A stretch of DNA of 61,087 nt from Saprospiraceae bacterium UBA6168 (GTDB lineage Bacteria; Bacteroidota; Bacteroidia; Chitinophagales; Saprospiraceae): the NCBI GenBank assembly GCA_002435785.1, contig DIUC01000053.1, positions 15,399 to 76,485 on the forward strand. Reading direction: 5' to 3'. This document shows positions 34,774-43,459 of this stretch, piece by piece. The translations under genes were made by a program, and so were the position numbers. Within the stretch, counting starts at the first letter, position 1. Every line of letters starts with the position of its first letter. The notes below the pieces were generated by a model. The model worked only from the letters and a program-made list of their open reading frames with translations. It did no database searches and was not told the DNA's origin.

Positions 34774-34884
34774 CGATTTACGAGTGACGATTTACGATTG
34801 GGGCCACTGCGCCATCCTTCGTGAATCGCAAACTCCACAGGCGGAGCTGCCCCAATCGTCAGTCGTAAATCGTAAATCGTAAAT
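34770..34884. repeat. Self-complementary word array (CGATTTACGA type) filling a whole intergenic gap
   Basis: GTGACGATTTACGA words at 34770-34803 face CCCCAATCGTCAGTCGTAAA words at 34850-34884. The left end overlaps the TGA of the pseudouridine synthase gene and the right end reaches the ATG of the acyl-CoA reductase gene. The same word family occurs at 44145-44189. Confidence 0.75.
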
Positions 34885-35908
34885 GAATTTAACGCAACGT
34901 ATAACCGCCCTCGCCGCCCTCGGCCAGCACCTGCTCCAGCCAGACGAATACCTCGATGCGGTCATTCACCGCACGCATTACAACAACAATTGGTTTACCA
35001 AAGAAAACCAGGCGCTGGCCATACAGGCCATTGCGACGCAGTTTTTGGATAAAAAAAAGCTGGAGGAATGGGCTGCTGCGTATCCAATATCGGACGAGCC
35101 GACGATGAAAACCGTGGGCATGGTGATAGCGGGCAACCTGCCGTTGGTGGGGTTTCACGATGTGGTCTGCACCTTCGTGGCGGGGCACAAGGCCAAGATA
35201 AAGCTCTCGGAAAAAGACCGATTCCTGCTGCCGTACCTGCTCCAATTGCTCGAAAAGTATTCGCCGGGCGCAGGTGCTTTTTTTGAAATTGCGGAGCAGA
35301 TAAATGGCATTGACGCCGTCATCGCCACGGGCAGCAACAATTCGGCCCGCTATTTCGAGGCGTATTTTGGCAAATACCCACATATCATCCGCAAGAACCG
35401 CAACGCCGTGGCGGTGCTGAATGGCTCGGAAAACGAGGACGAACTCTTGGCACTTGGCAAGGACGTGTTCCGTTTTTTTGGGTTGGGCTGCCGCAATGTC
35501 TCAAAGCTATATTTGCCGAAAGGCTATCATTTTGCGGCGCTGATGGAGCGCCTGCACGAGTTCCGGGAGATTGCCAACCACGGCAAGTACCGCAACAACT
35601 TCGACTATAACCTCGCTCTCCTGATGCTGAACCAGGTGCCGTACTTCAACAACGGCTGCATCATCGTGGCGGAAAACAAGGACATCGCCAGCCGAATAGC
35701 CACCTTGCACTATGAATTTTACGAAGAAAAAACTGCGCTGGAAGCGGAATTGGTGAGCCTCAGCGAGGAAATCCAGTGCGTCGTGGCCAAGCCGGGGCTG
35801 CTCGGCCTTCCTACCATTCCCTTCGGAAAATCCCAGGAACCCACGCTTTTCGATTACCCCGACGGGGTGGATGTGATGGCGTTTTTAACGGGCGGATTGG
35901 GAGGTTAG
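34883..35908 (+). CDS. Acyl-CoA reductase (LuxC-like)
   Basis: 341 residues. It matches the Bacteroidota acyl-CoA reductase / LuxC family of aldehyde-dehydrogenase fold: KTVGMVIAGNLPLVGFHDVV (76-95), ATGSNNSARYFEAYFGKYP, and FFGLGCRNVSKLYLP with C203 as the likely catalytic thiol. It would reduce acyl-CoA or acyl-enzyme to the aldehyde with NADPH. Its metabolic role here is unknown; no partner dehydrogenase is adjacent. It follows the pseudouridine synthase gene across a hairpin array that runs up to the ATG, and its stop codon is inside the next array. Confidence 0.87.
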   Translation: MNLTQRITALAALGQHLLQPDEYLDAVIHRTHYNNNWFTKENQALAIQAIATQFLDKKKLEEWAAAYPISDEPTMKTVGMVIAGNLPLVGFHDVVCTFVAGHKAKIKLSEKDRFLLPYLLQLLEKYSPGAGAFFEIAEQINGIDAVIATGSNNSARYFEAYFGKYPHIIRKNRNAVAVLNGSENEDELLALGKDVFRFFGLGCRNVSKLYLPKGYHFAALMERLHEFREIANHGKYRNNFDYNLALLMLNQVPYFNNGCIIVAENKDIASRIATLHYEFYEEKTALEAELVSLSEEIQCVVAKPGLLGLPTIPFGKSQEPTLFDYPDGVDVMAFLTGGLGG

Positions 35909-35978
35909 CGTGTTGGCGCATTGGCGTATTGGGTAGTGACTGCCCAACACGCCAACACGCCAATCACCCAACACGCTA
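35906..35978. repeat. Stop-to-stop self-complementary word array (GTGTTGGCG type)
   Basis: Arms TAGCGTGTTGG (35906-35916) and CCAACACGCTA (35968-35978) are perfect reverse complements and contain the two convergent stop codons themselves. Inside, GCGCATTGGCGTATTGGG faces GCCCAACACGCCAACACGCC. Confidence 0.85.
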
Positions 35979-38261
35979 CTTCTTCACGAATCGTTTCGTC
36001 ACTTGTTCGCTGCCCATCCGTAGTTCCAAGAAATAAAGTCCCTGTTGAAGGTAAGCCACGTCAATCCTTTTGTCGGAAACATCCAAATCGCCGCTGCCGT
36101 GAACCTGGCCGAGGGCATTGAAGATGCGGTACTCGCAAACTTGGTTGGTGGGTGTTTTGAAGTCCAAGAAAAGCATTTCGCCCGTCGGGTTGGGGTACAG
36201 CCCGACGCCAATCAAGTTGGAAACCTCACGGGTGGCCACGCTGCCATCCGTGGCAATGGACGAGCTGAAAAGGGACAAACCGCCCCGTTGGTTGCCGATG
36301 ATGCAGTCGAGGAACTCATCGCCGTTGAGGTCGCCAAAGGTAGGACGGGTAATGCTGCCTTCCCGAATGCCCCCGCCCAATTTTTCGTCCAAAAGCTCGA
36401 ACGGCGCACCAAACACGTCAATATTTTCTGGCACTACCTTATAGTGCTTCAAAAAGCCCAACTGAGAGCCGGTCACGATGTACATGGAGCTATCGCTTCC
36501 CTCAATGACCACCGGTGCGCTGTACCCGGTGGTAAATCCCAACTGCTGTGTGCTGATGGCACCGAAAAACCAGTTGTTGGGGGCTTCGTCGGGGTTGGAG
36601 TGGAAGAGGGGGTTGCCCACCGTGCCAATGTTGGGCAGATAGTTGATAGTGCCCTTGTACTCGCCCACGATGAGGTCGCCGAGGCCGTCCTTGTTCATGT
36701 CGTGGATGAACGGGGTGGAAAACTGGCCCACCGATATGCCCTGCCAATATGGGATGATGGGGCCATAGGCGACGGGGTTGCCCGGCCCGGCGAGGTTTTC
36801 CGCATAAAAAAACCGACCGTAACGCTCGCCTACCACGAGGTCGGCATCGCCATCGCCATCCACATCACCAAAGGCAGGTGCGTAAGCAGAGGGCTGGAGC
36901 TGGGGGTCAATGAACTGGCTGAAGTTCATCCAATCGCTGTCCACCAGTTCGAATGCTGGCTCGGTGGGAGTGCCCACGTTTTTGTAAAGGTGGAGCTTTG
37001 ACCTCACCAACAGGTTGGACTGAAAGGTCGTTTCGTTGCCCACCACAAAATCAAGGAGGCCGTCGGCGTTGTAGTCAACAAAGGCGGGGTTGGCACCAGT
37101 GCCGAAGTCTATTATTCCGTCGGCTATGAACAAATCCGTTTTGAAGTCAAAAACAGGATACTCGTTGCTTTGGATGTTCTTGTAAAACCAAACCACATTT
37201 TTGTCTGCGCCATTGACGATGTTGGGCGACACGACCAAATCCTTCAAGCCATCATTGTCCATATCGAGGTAATAAGGCGCAGGGAAAAAGTCAATGTTCA
37301 CCGGAAAATCATAGCTGGGATAAGTCGTATCCTGCTCGCACATATAGGCGTTTTGCCACCAGCCGCAGTTCTTGCCACGAATCAGGTTGGGGTAAATCAA
37401 ATCGCCATAGAGTACCTCCTTGTCACCGTCGTTGTCCTCGTCGAAAGTGCATATCGTGGCACCACCGTGCAGGCCACCCCGGTCCTCTACCACAGGCAGG
37501 GGGGGGTCGGGCTGGAAGCAGGGAGGGAACACGCAACAAGTAGAATCGGAGCTGAGGGTCAGGGACTGCGAAAATGCCGTGACCCAGAAGTGCCCCCAGC
37601 AGGTTTCGTTGGTTTGGAAAAGCAGGGTATCGTCGGTAAAGCCTTGTTCCAGCGCCGTGTTTTGGTAGTAGTAAAGGGTGGCCCCCGAAATGCTCGGCGC
37701 CAATATGTCGAGGTCGCCGTCGCCATCAATATCGTCAATGGCGGGGTAGTCCGTGGCATTGACGGGAAGCTGGGTGAAGGCGCCTGCCGCCTGAATCAAC
37801 AGCACATCGAAAATCCAGGGGAAGGCCAGCCGGTCGAAGGCCAGCACATTGTTTTCGTACCTGCCCGTGAACACCTTGAGGCCGCCCAAGCCCTCGTCGA
37901 GGGAACTTGCGAAGAGGTCCATGATGCCGTCCCGGTTATAGTCCCGCAAGAGGGTGAAGAAGCGGCAGTCCGGGAAGTTGACGGCATACTGCGGGGCAAA
38001 CTCGTACTTCGCCTCACCGGGGCCACCCACGTTGAGGAGGGTCAAATGCTTGTCGCCATTGCGGTCGAAGGCGTAGAGGTCCTGCTTCCCATCGTTGTTG
38101 AGGTCCACTGCCGACCACTGCGGGGCATTGAAGCCGCCCAACCAGGGGTTGGCCAACGGGGTGTCGTTTTCGGTGACGGGGGCGTTCAGCCGATGGAAAA
38201 CCTGGGCGCCAACCAAGGTGGTCAGGCCGATAAATAGGGCAAGGAGCGAAAGTTTTTTCAT
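35976..38261 (-). CDS. FG-GAP/VCBS repeat beta-propeller protein with type A T9SS sorting domain
   Basis: 761 residues. Signal peptide (ends LVGAQ). At least nine FG-GAP/VCBS calcium-loop motifs can be read, e.g. DLNNDGKQDLYAFD, DYNRDGIMDLFASS, DIDGDGDLDILAPS, DYNADGLLDFVVGN, DVDGDGDADLVVGE and DLNGDEFLDCIIGN, indicating an integrin-like beta-propeller. The end is a type A sorting domain (GVGLYPNPTGEMLFLDF ... GLYFLELRMGSE ... RFVKK). It is probably a secreted adhesin or binding protein. A TAGTTTTG -7-like element at 38298-38305 lies 36 bp upstream of the start codon. It is last of three minus-strand T9SS genes. Confidence 0.9.
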   Translation of the reverse strand: MKKLSLLALFIGLTTLVGAQVFHRLNAPVTENDTPLANPWLGGFNAPQWSAVDLNNDGKQDLYAFDRNGDKHLTLLNVGGPGEAKYEFAPQYAVNFPDCRFFTLLRDYNRDGIMDLFASSLDEGLGGLKVFTGRYENNVLAFDRLAFPWIFDVLLIQAAGAFTQLPVNATDYPAIDDIDGDGDLDILAPSISGATLYYYQNTALEQGFTDDTLLFQTNETCWGHFWVTAFSQSLTLSSDSTCCVFPPCFQPDPPLPVVEDRGGLHGGATICTFDEDNDGDKEVLYGDLIYPNLIRGKNCGWWQNAYMCEQDTTYPSYDFPVNIDFFPAPYYLDMDNDGLKDLVVSPNIVNGADKNVVWFYKNIQSNEYPVFDFKTDLFIADGIIDFGTGANPAFVDYNADGLLDFVVGNETTFQSNLLVRSKLHLYKNVGTPTEPAFELVDSDWMNFSQFIDPQLQPSAYAPAFGDVDGDGDADLVVGERYGRFFYAENLAGPGNPVAYGPIIPYWQGISVGQFSTPFIHDMNKDGLGDLIVGEYKGTINYLPNIGTVGNPLFHSNPDEAPNNWFFGAISTQQLGFTTGYSAPVVIEGSDSSMYIVTGSQLGFLKHYKVVPENIDVFGAPFELLDEKLGGGIREGSITRPTFGDLNGDEFLDCIIGNQRGGLSLFSSSIATDGSVATREVSNLIGVGLYPNPTGEMLFLDFKTPTNQVCEYRIFNALGQVHGSGDLDVSDKRIDVAYLQQGLYFLELRMGSEQVTKRFVKK

Positions 38262-38297
38262 GAAAAAAGGATTTGCGGGTTAGCGATTTTGCTGGCG

Positions 38298-38305
38298 CAA
38301 AACTA
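38298..38305 (-). promoter_or_regulatory. -7 promoter element for the FG-GAP gene
   Basis: On the minus strand TAGTTTTG matches TAnnTTTG. No upstream TTG is seen at the usual spacing, so it is a weak call. The predicted leader is about 30 bases. Confidence 0.4.
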
Positions 38306-38375
38306 AGGTTTTGATTGGGATGGCGGGACTTAAAATAGGGGTGTGTTGGGTGGGTTGCAAAATGAGGGTGAGTGG

Positions 38376-39902
38376 TTATTCTATCTTCACAAACTTTCCA
38401 GAAAAAACCCGCATCCCATCTTCAAGGATAGCATAAAAATATTGTCCGATTGGAAATCCATCCAAGGGGATGCGATGTTGATTGGCGTAAGAATCAAGCT
38501 CATAAACCCCTGCCTTACTTCCAAGAATATCTGTTAAATAAAACTTCGCTACTTGCCCTTGCACAGGACTGTATTCCACATCCAAATAAGTTGTCGCAGG
38601 ATTTGGGAATACCTTTACTGAATCATTTATTCTAAGTGTTTCCTTTACCCCACTCACCAGCCCGCAGTACAGCGTGTCCATACACCCATCGTTCGTCACC
38701 TTGATAAGCCAGGCGTAGTAGTCGTTAAGGTGCCGGGCAAAGCCACCGGCCACGATGCTGCCCGAGGACAGCACGCCTACCCCGCCGAGCCTGTGTCGGT
38801 TCAGGATATGCCAGGGCGTCAAGTCCGAGGTGTCCTGCCTGCTCCAGATGCTGTCCCCTTCCGGGGAGAACTTCATCAGCCAGCCCCTCGCATAGGTCGG
38901 GCCGCCCTCGAAGGTCGGAACGGTGGAAGTCCTGCCAGCAGCCACAAAATTGCCGTCAATGGTGCGCTCGAAATCGTAAAACATGATTTCGCTGGATATG
39001 TCAACCTTTTTTCCGTATCGTTTTACCCATTTCACGTTGAAATCATTGTCCAGTCTTGACAGGGTGGACTGCACAATATAAGTAAAAGGTGGGGCGAATT
39101 CAAATACATAAAGGCCATATATCAACATCCCATTGCTATCAACTGAGACAATATCCCGTAAATAACCAATTTCCGGATTCGTATCTGAGTTCCAGGTCTG
39201 GAGCACGTCCCCGTTTTTGTTGACTATCTTTATGCTGGACAAGGCAAGGCCTGTACTTATATCGTAAACCATCGCCACCGAAAAGGTTGAGTCGTTTATC
39301 ATTTTAATATCAATGACAGCTACAGAGCTTGTTAAGCTGCCATAGTTCTTTAACCAAACTGGATTGCCATATAAATCTATTTTCCGGATATAACCGTTGG
39401 TTGTATTATTCCATCGGCGATAAGCGCCAAAGAGCAAGTACCCATCGGCGATTGAGATAAAATCGGTCAATTGATAATCATGACCAGACGTATCTGGAAA
39501 TGGCTTGACAAATTCAAGGTTGAAATCATGGTCTGTCTTCACAATTACTGGATAAGCGCTAAATGACGGGGTCGCATTCATGATATAGCCGCCATCAGTG
39601 GCAGTTCGGAGCGATCCCCATCGGAGTGGCACTGGCTCCGTGCTCAAAATTGAATCATGGATAAAATTGGAGTCAACCAAATTCCCTAATGTATCAAACT
39701 TCATCAGTACAAGTCCTTCATTGGTTGCACTGTCAGTCTCGTAACCGTCGCCCAGTGCTATTATCGTATCATTCTCTACCAGTATTTTGAAAATACGGGT
39801 TTGTGAATAAGGAAAGGCAAAGTGCTTATTGAAGCCAGGTGCTTGTGAAAGGCAATGGATTTGCATTGCTAAGATAGCGATCAGCATAATAATAATCCTC
39901 AT
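38376..39902 (-). CDS. Secreted propeller-like protein with type A T9SS sorting domain
   Basis: 508 residues. A signal peptide (ends IHCLSQ) is followed by repeating units such as VLMKFDTLGNLVDSNF, IVKTDHDFNLEFVKPFP, YIRKIDLYGNPVWLKNYG and LSRLDNDFNVKWVKRYG. These look like a beta-propeller of the kind that tracks as 'delta-60'-type repeats. A type A sorting domain ends the protein (KVFPNPATTYLDVEYSPVQ ... GQYFYAILEDG ... KFVKIE). No enzyme motif is visible. By eye the stretch 38640-38990 is GC-richer than the rest of the gene, hinting at patchwork ancestry. Confidence 0.82.
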   Translation of the reverse strand: MRIIIMLIAILAMQIHCLSQAPGFNKHFAFPYSQTRIFKILVENDTIIALGDGYETDSATNEGLVLMKFDTLGNLVDSNFIHDSILSTEPVPLRWGSLRTATDGGYIMNATPSFSAYPVIVKTDHDFNLEFVKPFPDTSGHDYQLTDFISIADGYLLFGAYRRWNNTTNGYIRKIDLYGNPVWLKNYGSLTSSVAVIDIKMINDSTFSVAMVYDISTGLALSSIKIVNKNGDVLQTWNSDTNPEIGYLRDIVSVDSNGMLIYGLYVFEFAPPFTYIVQSTLSRLDNDFNVKWVKRYGKKVDISSEIMFYDFERTIDGNFVAAGRTSTVPTFEGGPTYARGWLMKFSPEGDSIWSRQDTSDLTPWHILNRHRLGGVGVLSSGSIVAGGFARHLNDYYAWLIKVTNDGCMDTLYCGLVSGVKETLRINDSVKVFPNPATTYLDVEYSPVQGQVAKFYLTDILGSKAGVYELDSYANQHRIPLDGFPIGQYFYAILEDGMRVFSGKFVKIE

Positions 39903-39956
39903 GGCCTTGGCAGATTTGGCCCGATAGATGGGTGCTCATCTATCGGGCTGAGTTTA

Positions 39957-42900
39957 TCAATGGAGTATGCTGAACTTGGCCTGCATGGGACGTTTCCCTT
40001 CAATGTGTATTTTAAGGAAGTACAGCCCTGATGAAAGTTTTGCAAGTGGCAAGACCAATTCATTGATTGGCATGACATGATATTCTTCATGACAACGATG
40101 TCCATGCATATTATAAATGGTAATCCTAAACTTGTCTTGAGGGTTACCGCCGAAAGAGACCGTAACGCTGTTATTTGCTGGGTTGGGATAGACCGTCATG
40201 CCAATATCGAGCTGGTCTTTAGTCGTTTTATTGCCAAAACTATTGTGCCTTTCAGTTGTTTTTTGCGGGTTATCACAATCCTGTACCGTCTCAATGCCGT
40301 TCCATAGCAGCACGGACTTCACAAGGAAGCCTGGCTCGGAACACCAGTCCTGCCAGAAGGCCAAGGAATCGAGTATGGGCTGAGCCAGTTGGGAAAGGCT
40401 TTCTTCTTCTTCAATGGTGGGCCGCAACAGGTCATATATCAGTTCCAGTTCCTCGAATTCGCCAAGGCTGTCGCCTGCCAGGCTATGGATGGTGGGTACC
40501 AGCGACAATAGGGTGTCGAATTTGCCGAGCTTGCCCATGAAGAAGTACAGGTTGACCCGCTCCAAGTCTCCTGCATAGGTGTCCGAGCGGTCCAGCCAAG
40601 CGAATATGGTGTCGATTTGGATGGTGGCGGCCTCGGTGGTATCCTGTGAGTAGCTCTGCAGCACGAGGCTGGCATAGTGGTCCATCACTTGCTTAAGGTT
40701 GCGGATGGAGTCCTGCATGAGGGCTATCTTGACGGGGTGGGTGAGGGTGGCGAGGGTGTCCAGCTTATTGTTTCTTTCCTGCCGCTTTTCATAAAAGTCT
40801 GCCTTATGTTGTGCCGTGCTTGGCGATTCCGGTGGGCAGGGCATACAGGGCGGTGAACTGGTACAGTCTCCATTTGACGTTTCATCTTCTCCTAGTACAC
40901 CACTATATGTGGCACTGTTGTAGGAAAAATGCTCTTGGTTCAGGGCGCTTCCGAAGCCGGCAAAGAAGTATTGGATGTTCGAGCCGTTGGCATTGTTGAA
41001 GCTGCCCTTGCCGCTGCCGCCCGAGAACAGGTTGCCCGTGGCTGTTTGTTGACCTGTAGTTGGGCTAATATATTTTTGTTGTTCCCACACGGTAGCGTTT
41101 GCATCCACGATATAGTCGTTCTCGCCGCCCGCATGGGTATTGCAGACGTAGGAGATGCCGCCATCTTCATTGCCATTAAAGCCAAAGGCGATGTTCCCGA
41201 TGTCGAGGTTGGTGTAGTCATTGTCGAAGATGACGTTTTTGATGCCGAGCATCGTGCTTTGCACCTTGGTGCCTATGGTAGTCCCGCTGCCGTTCTGGGA
41301 GAAGCTGTTCTGCCGGAAGGTAAGGCCAGCGGTATTGCCGCTGAGAGTGACACCCACGCTCTCGCAGTCATCGGGGTTTCCGAGCAGGAAATCGTTGTTA
41401 TAGATGGAGAACTTGCTGCTCTTAATGGTTTCGATGCCTTGATAGCAGTTGGTATAGGTGCTGGTATTGGCAAGTGTGGCACCTATCAGTTGCTGGTTTA
41501 CCCGTATACCAATGGCTAGGTTTTCAAAATCGTTACCCCAGGTGTTCACGCTCGAAGCCTTGGCATCTATGCCTATGGCCTTGAAGCCGGGGTCGGAACA
41601 GTCAATGGAGCGGTCATCATTGAAGGTGCATCCCTTGATGCTGACCATCGTGTTGTAAAGCAGGTCAATAAAGATGGGCTGGGGCTCGCTTTCACCGCGG
41701 TACTCGCCGTCGAGTAGGAAATCAGCCGTCTGGATAAAGGCCCTATTGGATACAGGTGTAAAATGTGCCCCAAACTTGATGGAAGTGGTGCAGTTGGTGA
41801 AGGTGCCCATGCAGGGGAAGAGGATGCCGCCGCCGCCGAAACCACCGTCAGCAGTTTCGAGGCGGATGCCGATTCTAGCGTGCTCAATCTCTCCATCACC
41901 GTATAGGCCGACCCATCCTTGGCTGGCGTTGGTGCTGTTACTTATGCTTTGGCTGGCCCCCGGAGAACCCTCCACCATGATGCCTTCCCACATTCCACCA
42001 CACGCAGCGGTTATCTTGTCGTAGATTTTCAATCTTGCGCCTTTTTTGACGGTGATTTTGGCACCGGGCAGCATGTAGAGGGGGTCGTTGATTTCGTGGA
42101 CGCCTGTTTCAATGACAATATCGCCGGAAATGGTATTTAGAGTGCCACCAGGAAGGGTGATTGCCTTAATGATCATATCTTGAAGCTTTGGATGGTATTC
42201 CAAATGGTTTTTCATTCTGGCCACTTGTTCAGGAGAAAACAAATCCCTGCACATAACTGGTAAAGCATAGGACATATAATTTCGATAATTAATTTCTGCC
42301 ACTCCTGTTGGTTGTTGTGAACAATCATTATCAGGAAATTGAATAGAGGAAGGGGGGTTGGGAGGCGTGTCGCAAATCATGTCACCACAACAATAGCAAA
42401 TCGTAGTTGGAGTGGGAGCCTCTTGTGGACAGTCGTCGGTTAATTCATCGCACTCTCCCGCACCACTACGAGCATGAGTATGCAAAAGGCCAAGGCAGTG
42501 GCCAACTTCATGAATGGTGACTGGTGAATATATGTGCAAAATGCCATTTTCTTGACCATTTATTTGTACATAAGTGCCTGGAATAGATTCAGCTACACTA
42601 AGTCCAAAACTAGATCCTTGCCATTCGAAAATTGTCAATGCTGTAGCATCTACCATCGTGATAGCATTCTGCAGGTCATTGTTACATGTAGAATAGTTGT
42701 CGTTACATGAATTGACTTCGGCACTAAAATATATGTTGTGTTTGTTGTATGCTGAGTTCAGATTATCCAATATGGACTTTGTTCTTTCCTCTAAATCAAG
42801 GTTTTGCACCCAATTGTTATTGGTTGTATAAATGTAACAGACATGAACACGAATATGATAATTATTTTGAATTTGCTCATAAGGGCCAAATATCAAAGGT

Positions 42901-42998
42901 TCCGAAAACTGTCCAAAACTTTTATGTGCAGTCAAAGAAAATAATCCTATGGCGATTAAAAACCATATTACAAATTTGTCTTTTCGAGATGTTTTCAT
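39957..42998 (-). CDS. Secreted M43-like zinc metalloprotease with beta-helix region and type A T9SS sorting domain
   Basis: 1013 residues. Signal peptide (ends KSFGQ). The protease domain has HEVGHCLGLLH (ligands H163, H167, H173; base E164), cysteine-rich loops (CYCCGDMICDTPP) and a Met-turn NYMSY, as in pappalysin/M43 peptidases. After it comes a parallel beta-helix-like region (ITVKKGARLKIYDKIT, FTNCTTSIKFG, MVSIKGCTFNDD), a helical linker (~740-900), and a sorting domain (VYPNPANNSVTVSF ... GLYFLKIHIEG). It is probably a surface or released protease. It lies upstream of two other T9SS genes. The 5' half looks AT-richer than the 3' half. Confidence 0.88.
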   Translation of the reverse strand: MKTSRKDKFVIWFLIAIGLFSLTAHKSFGQFSEPLIFGPYEQIQNNYHIRVHVCYIYTTNNNWVQNLDLEERTKSILDNLNSAYNKHNIYFSAEVNSCNDNYSTCNNDLQNAITMVDATALTIFEWQGSSFGLSVAESIPGTYVQINGQENGILHIYSPVTIHEVGHCLGLLHTHARSGAGECDELTDDCPQEAPTPTTICYCCGDMICDTPPNPPSSIQFPDNDCSQQPTGVAEINYRNYMSYALPVMCRDLFSPEQVARMKNHLEYHPKLQDMIIKAITLPGGTLNTISGDIVIETGVHEINDPLYMLPGAKITVKKGARLKIYDKITAACGGMWEGIMVEGSPGASQSISNSTNASQGWVGLYGDGEIEHARIGIRLETADGGFGGGGILFPCMGTFTNCTTSIKFGAHFTPVSNRAFIQTADFLLDGEYRGESEPQPIFIDLLYNTMVSIKGCTFNDDRSIDCSDPGFKAIGIDAKASSVNTWGNDFENLAIGIRVNQQLIGATLANTSTYTNCYQGIETIKSSKFSIYNNDFLLGNPDDCESVGVTLSGNTAGLTFRQNSFSQNGSGTTIGTKVQSTMLGIKNVIFDNDYTNLDIGNIAFGFNGNEDGGISYVCNTHAGGENDYIVDANATVWEQQKYISPTTGQQTATGNLFSGGSGKGSFNNANGSNIQYFFAGFGSALNQEHFSYNSATYSGVLGEDETSNGDCTSSPPCMPCPPESPSTAQHKADFYEKRQERNNKLDTLATLTHPVKIALMQDSIRNLKQVMDHYASLVLQSYSQDTTEAATIQIDTIFAWLDRSDTYAGDLERVNLYFFMGKLGKFDTLLSLVPTIHSLAGDSLGEFEELELIYDLLRPTIEEEESLSQLAQPILDSLAFWQDWCSEPGFLVKSVLLWNGIETVQDCDNPQKTTERHNSFGNKTTKDQLDIGMTVYPNPANNSVTVSFGGNPQDKFRITIYNMHGHRCHEEYHVMPINELVLPLAKLSSGLYFLKIHIEGKRPMQAKFSILH

Positions 42999-43119
42999 AG
43001 TGAAAAATTTTTGATAAAAAGTGAACTGATTTGCAAAAAGTAAGCTTACCTTTTACTTACTGGCAAAGGAACCCAATCTCCCACCAAAATCCAAACTTTT
43101 CTCCAAATTTAACATTTGG

Positions 43120-43224
43120 CTGCTGATAAACTCTGTTTTGTTGTAGATAAACTCTGTTTTGTTGTAGATAAACTCTGTTTTGCTGCTAATAAACTCTGTT
43201 TTGTTGCTGATAAACTCTGTTTTG
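43120..43224. repeat. Tandem repeat array, five 21-bp units
   Basis: Units at 43120, 43141, 43162, 43183 and 43204 share GATAAACTCTGTTTTG (TAATAAACTCTGTTTTG in the fourth) and differ only in the first four to seven bases (TTGTA, CTGCT, TTGCT). Each has a small AAAC-TCT-GTTT dyad. Stop codons in the units show it is non-coding. The array ends 236 bp before the next gene. Confidence 0.9.
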
Positions 43225-43430
43225 TTGTCGCAACTTAATGTTGTTTTCGATTAGAAATACGTAGTTTGTTCACAAAAAAAACAACTTGGCTGGATAGAAT
43301 AAGTAGTTGGTCAATGGGAGTTGGTTGAATGTCAATAACAAAAAGTTACAAAAACTTGGCCAAAGGATTGGAAAATTGAAAAATCTGGCATCATTGTTGG
43401 AATTCCAAGCATCGAACCTCCTTTTTCATC

Positions 43431-43442
43431 CAATTTTTTAAC
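43431..43442 (+). promoter_or_regulatory. Leader motif shared with the other array-linked gene
   Basis: CAATTTTTTAAC lies 17 bases before the ATG at 43460. The identical 12 bases lie at 57069-57080, four bases before the ATG of the other array-linked gene. Both are preceded nearby by TCGAAC. Confidence 0.5.
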
Positions 43443-43459
43443 GCAATAAAAATCTATCT

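Larger units (their letters stand above)
42999..43459. other. Gene-free stretch holding the 21-bp repeat array
   Basis: About 460 bp, AT-rich, between the divergent metalloprotease gene and the 221-residue gene. It holds the 5 x 21 bp array and a leader motif at 43431-43442. No complete promoter match was seen. Confidence 0.6.

Noticed and set aside
37170..38237. 355-residue plus-strand frame inside the FG-GAP gene
   Set aside because: It lies opposite clear FG-GAP repeats and has no coherent motif.
43120..43224. 21-bp array as a CRISPR
   Set aside because: Units are contiguous with only 4-7 variable bases and no spacers, and no cas gene is nearby.
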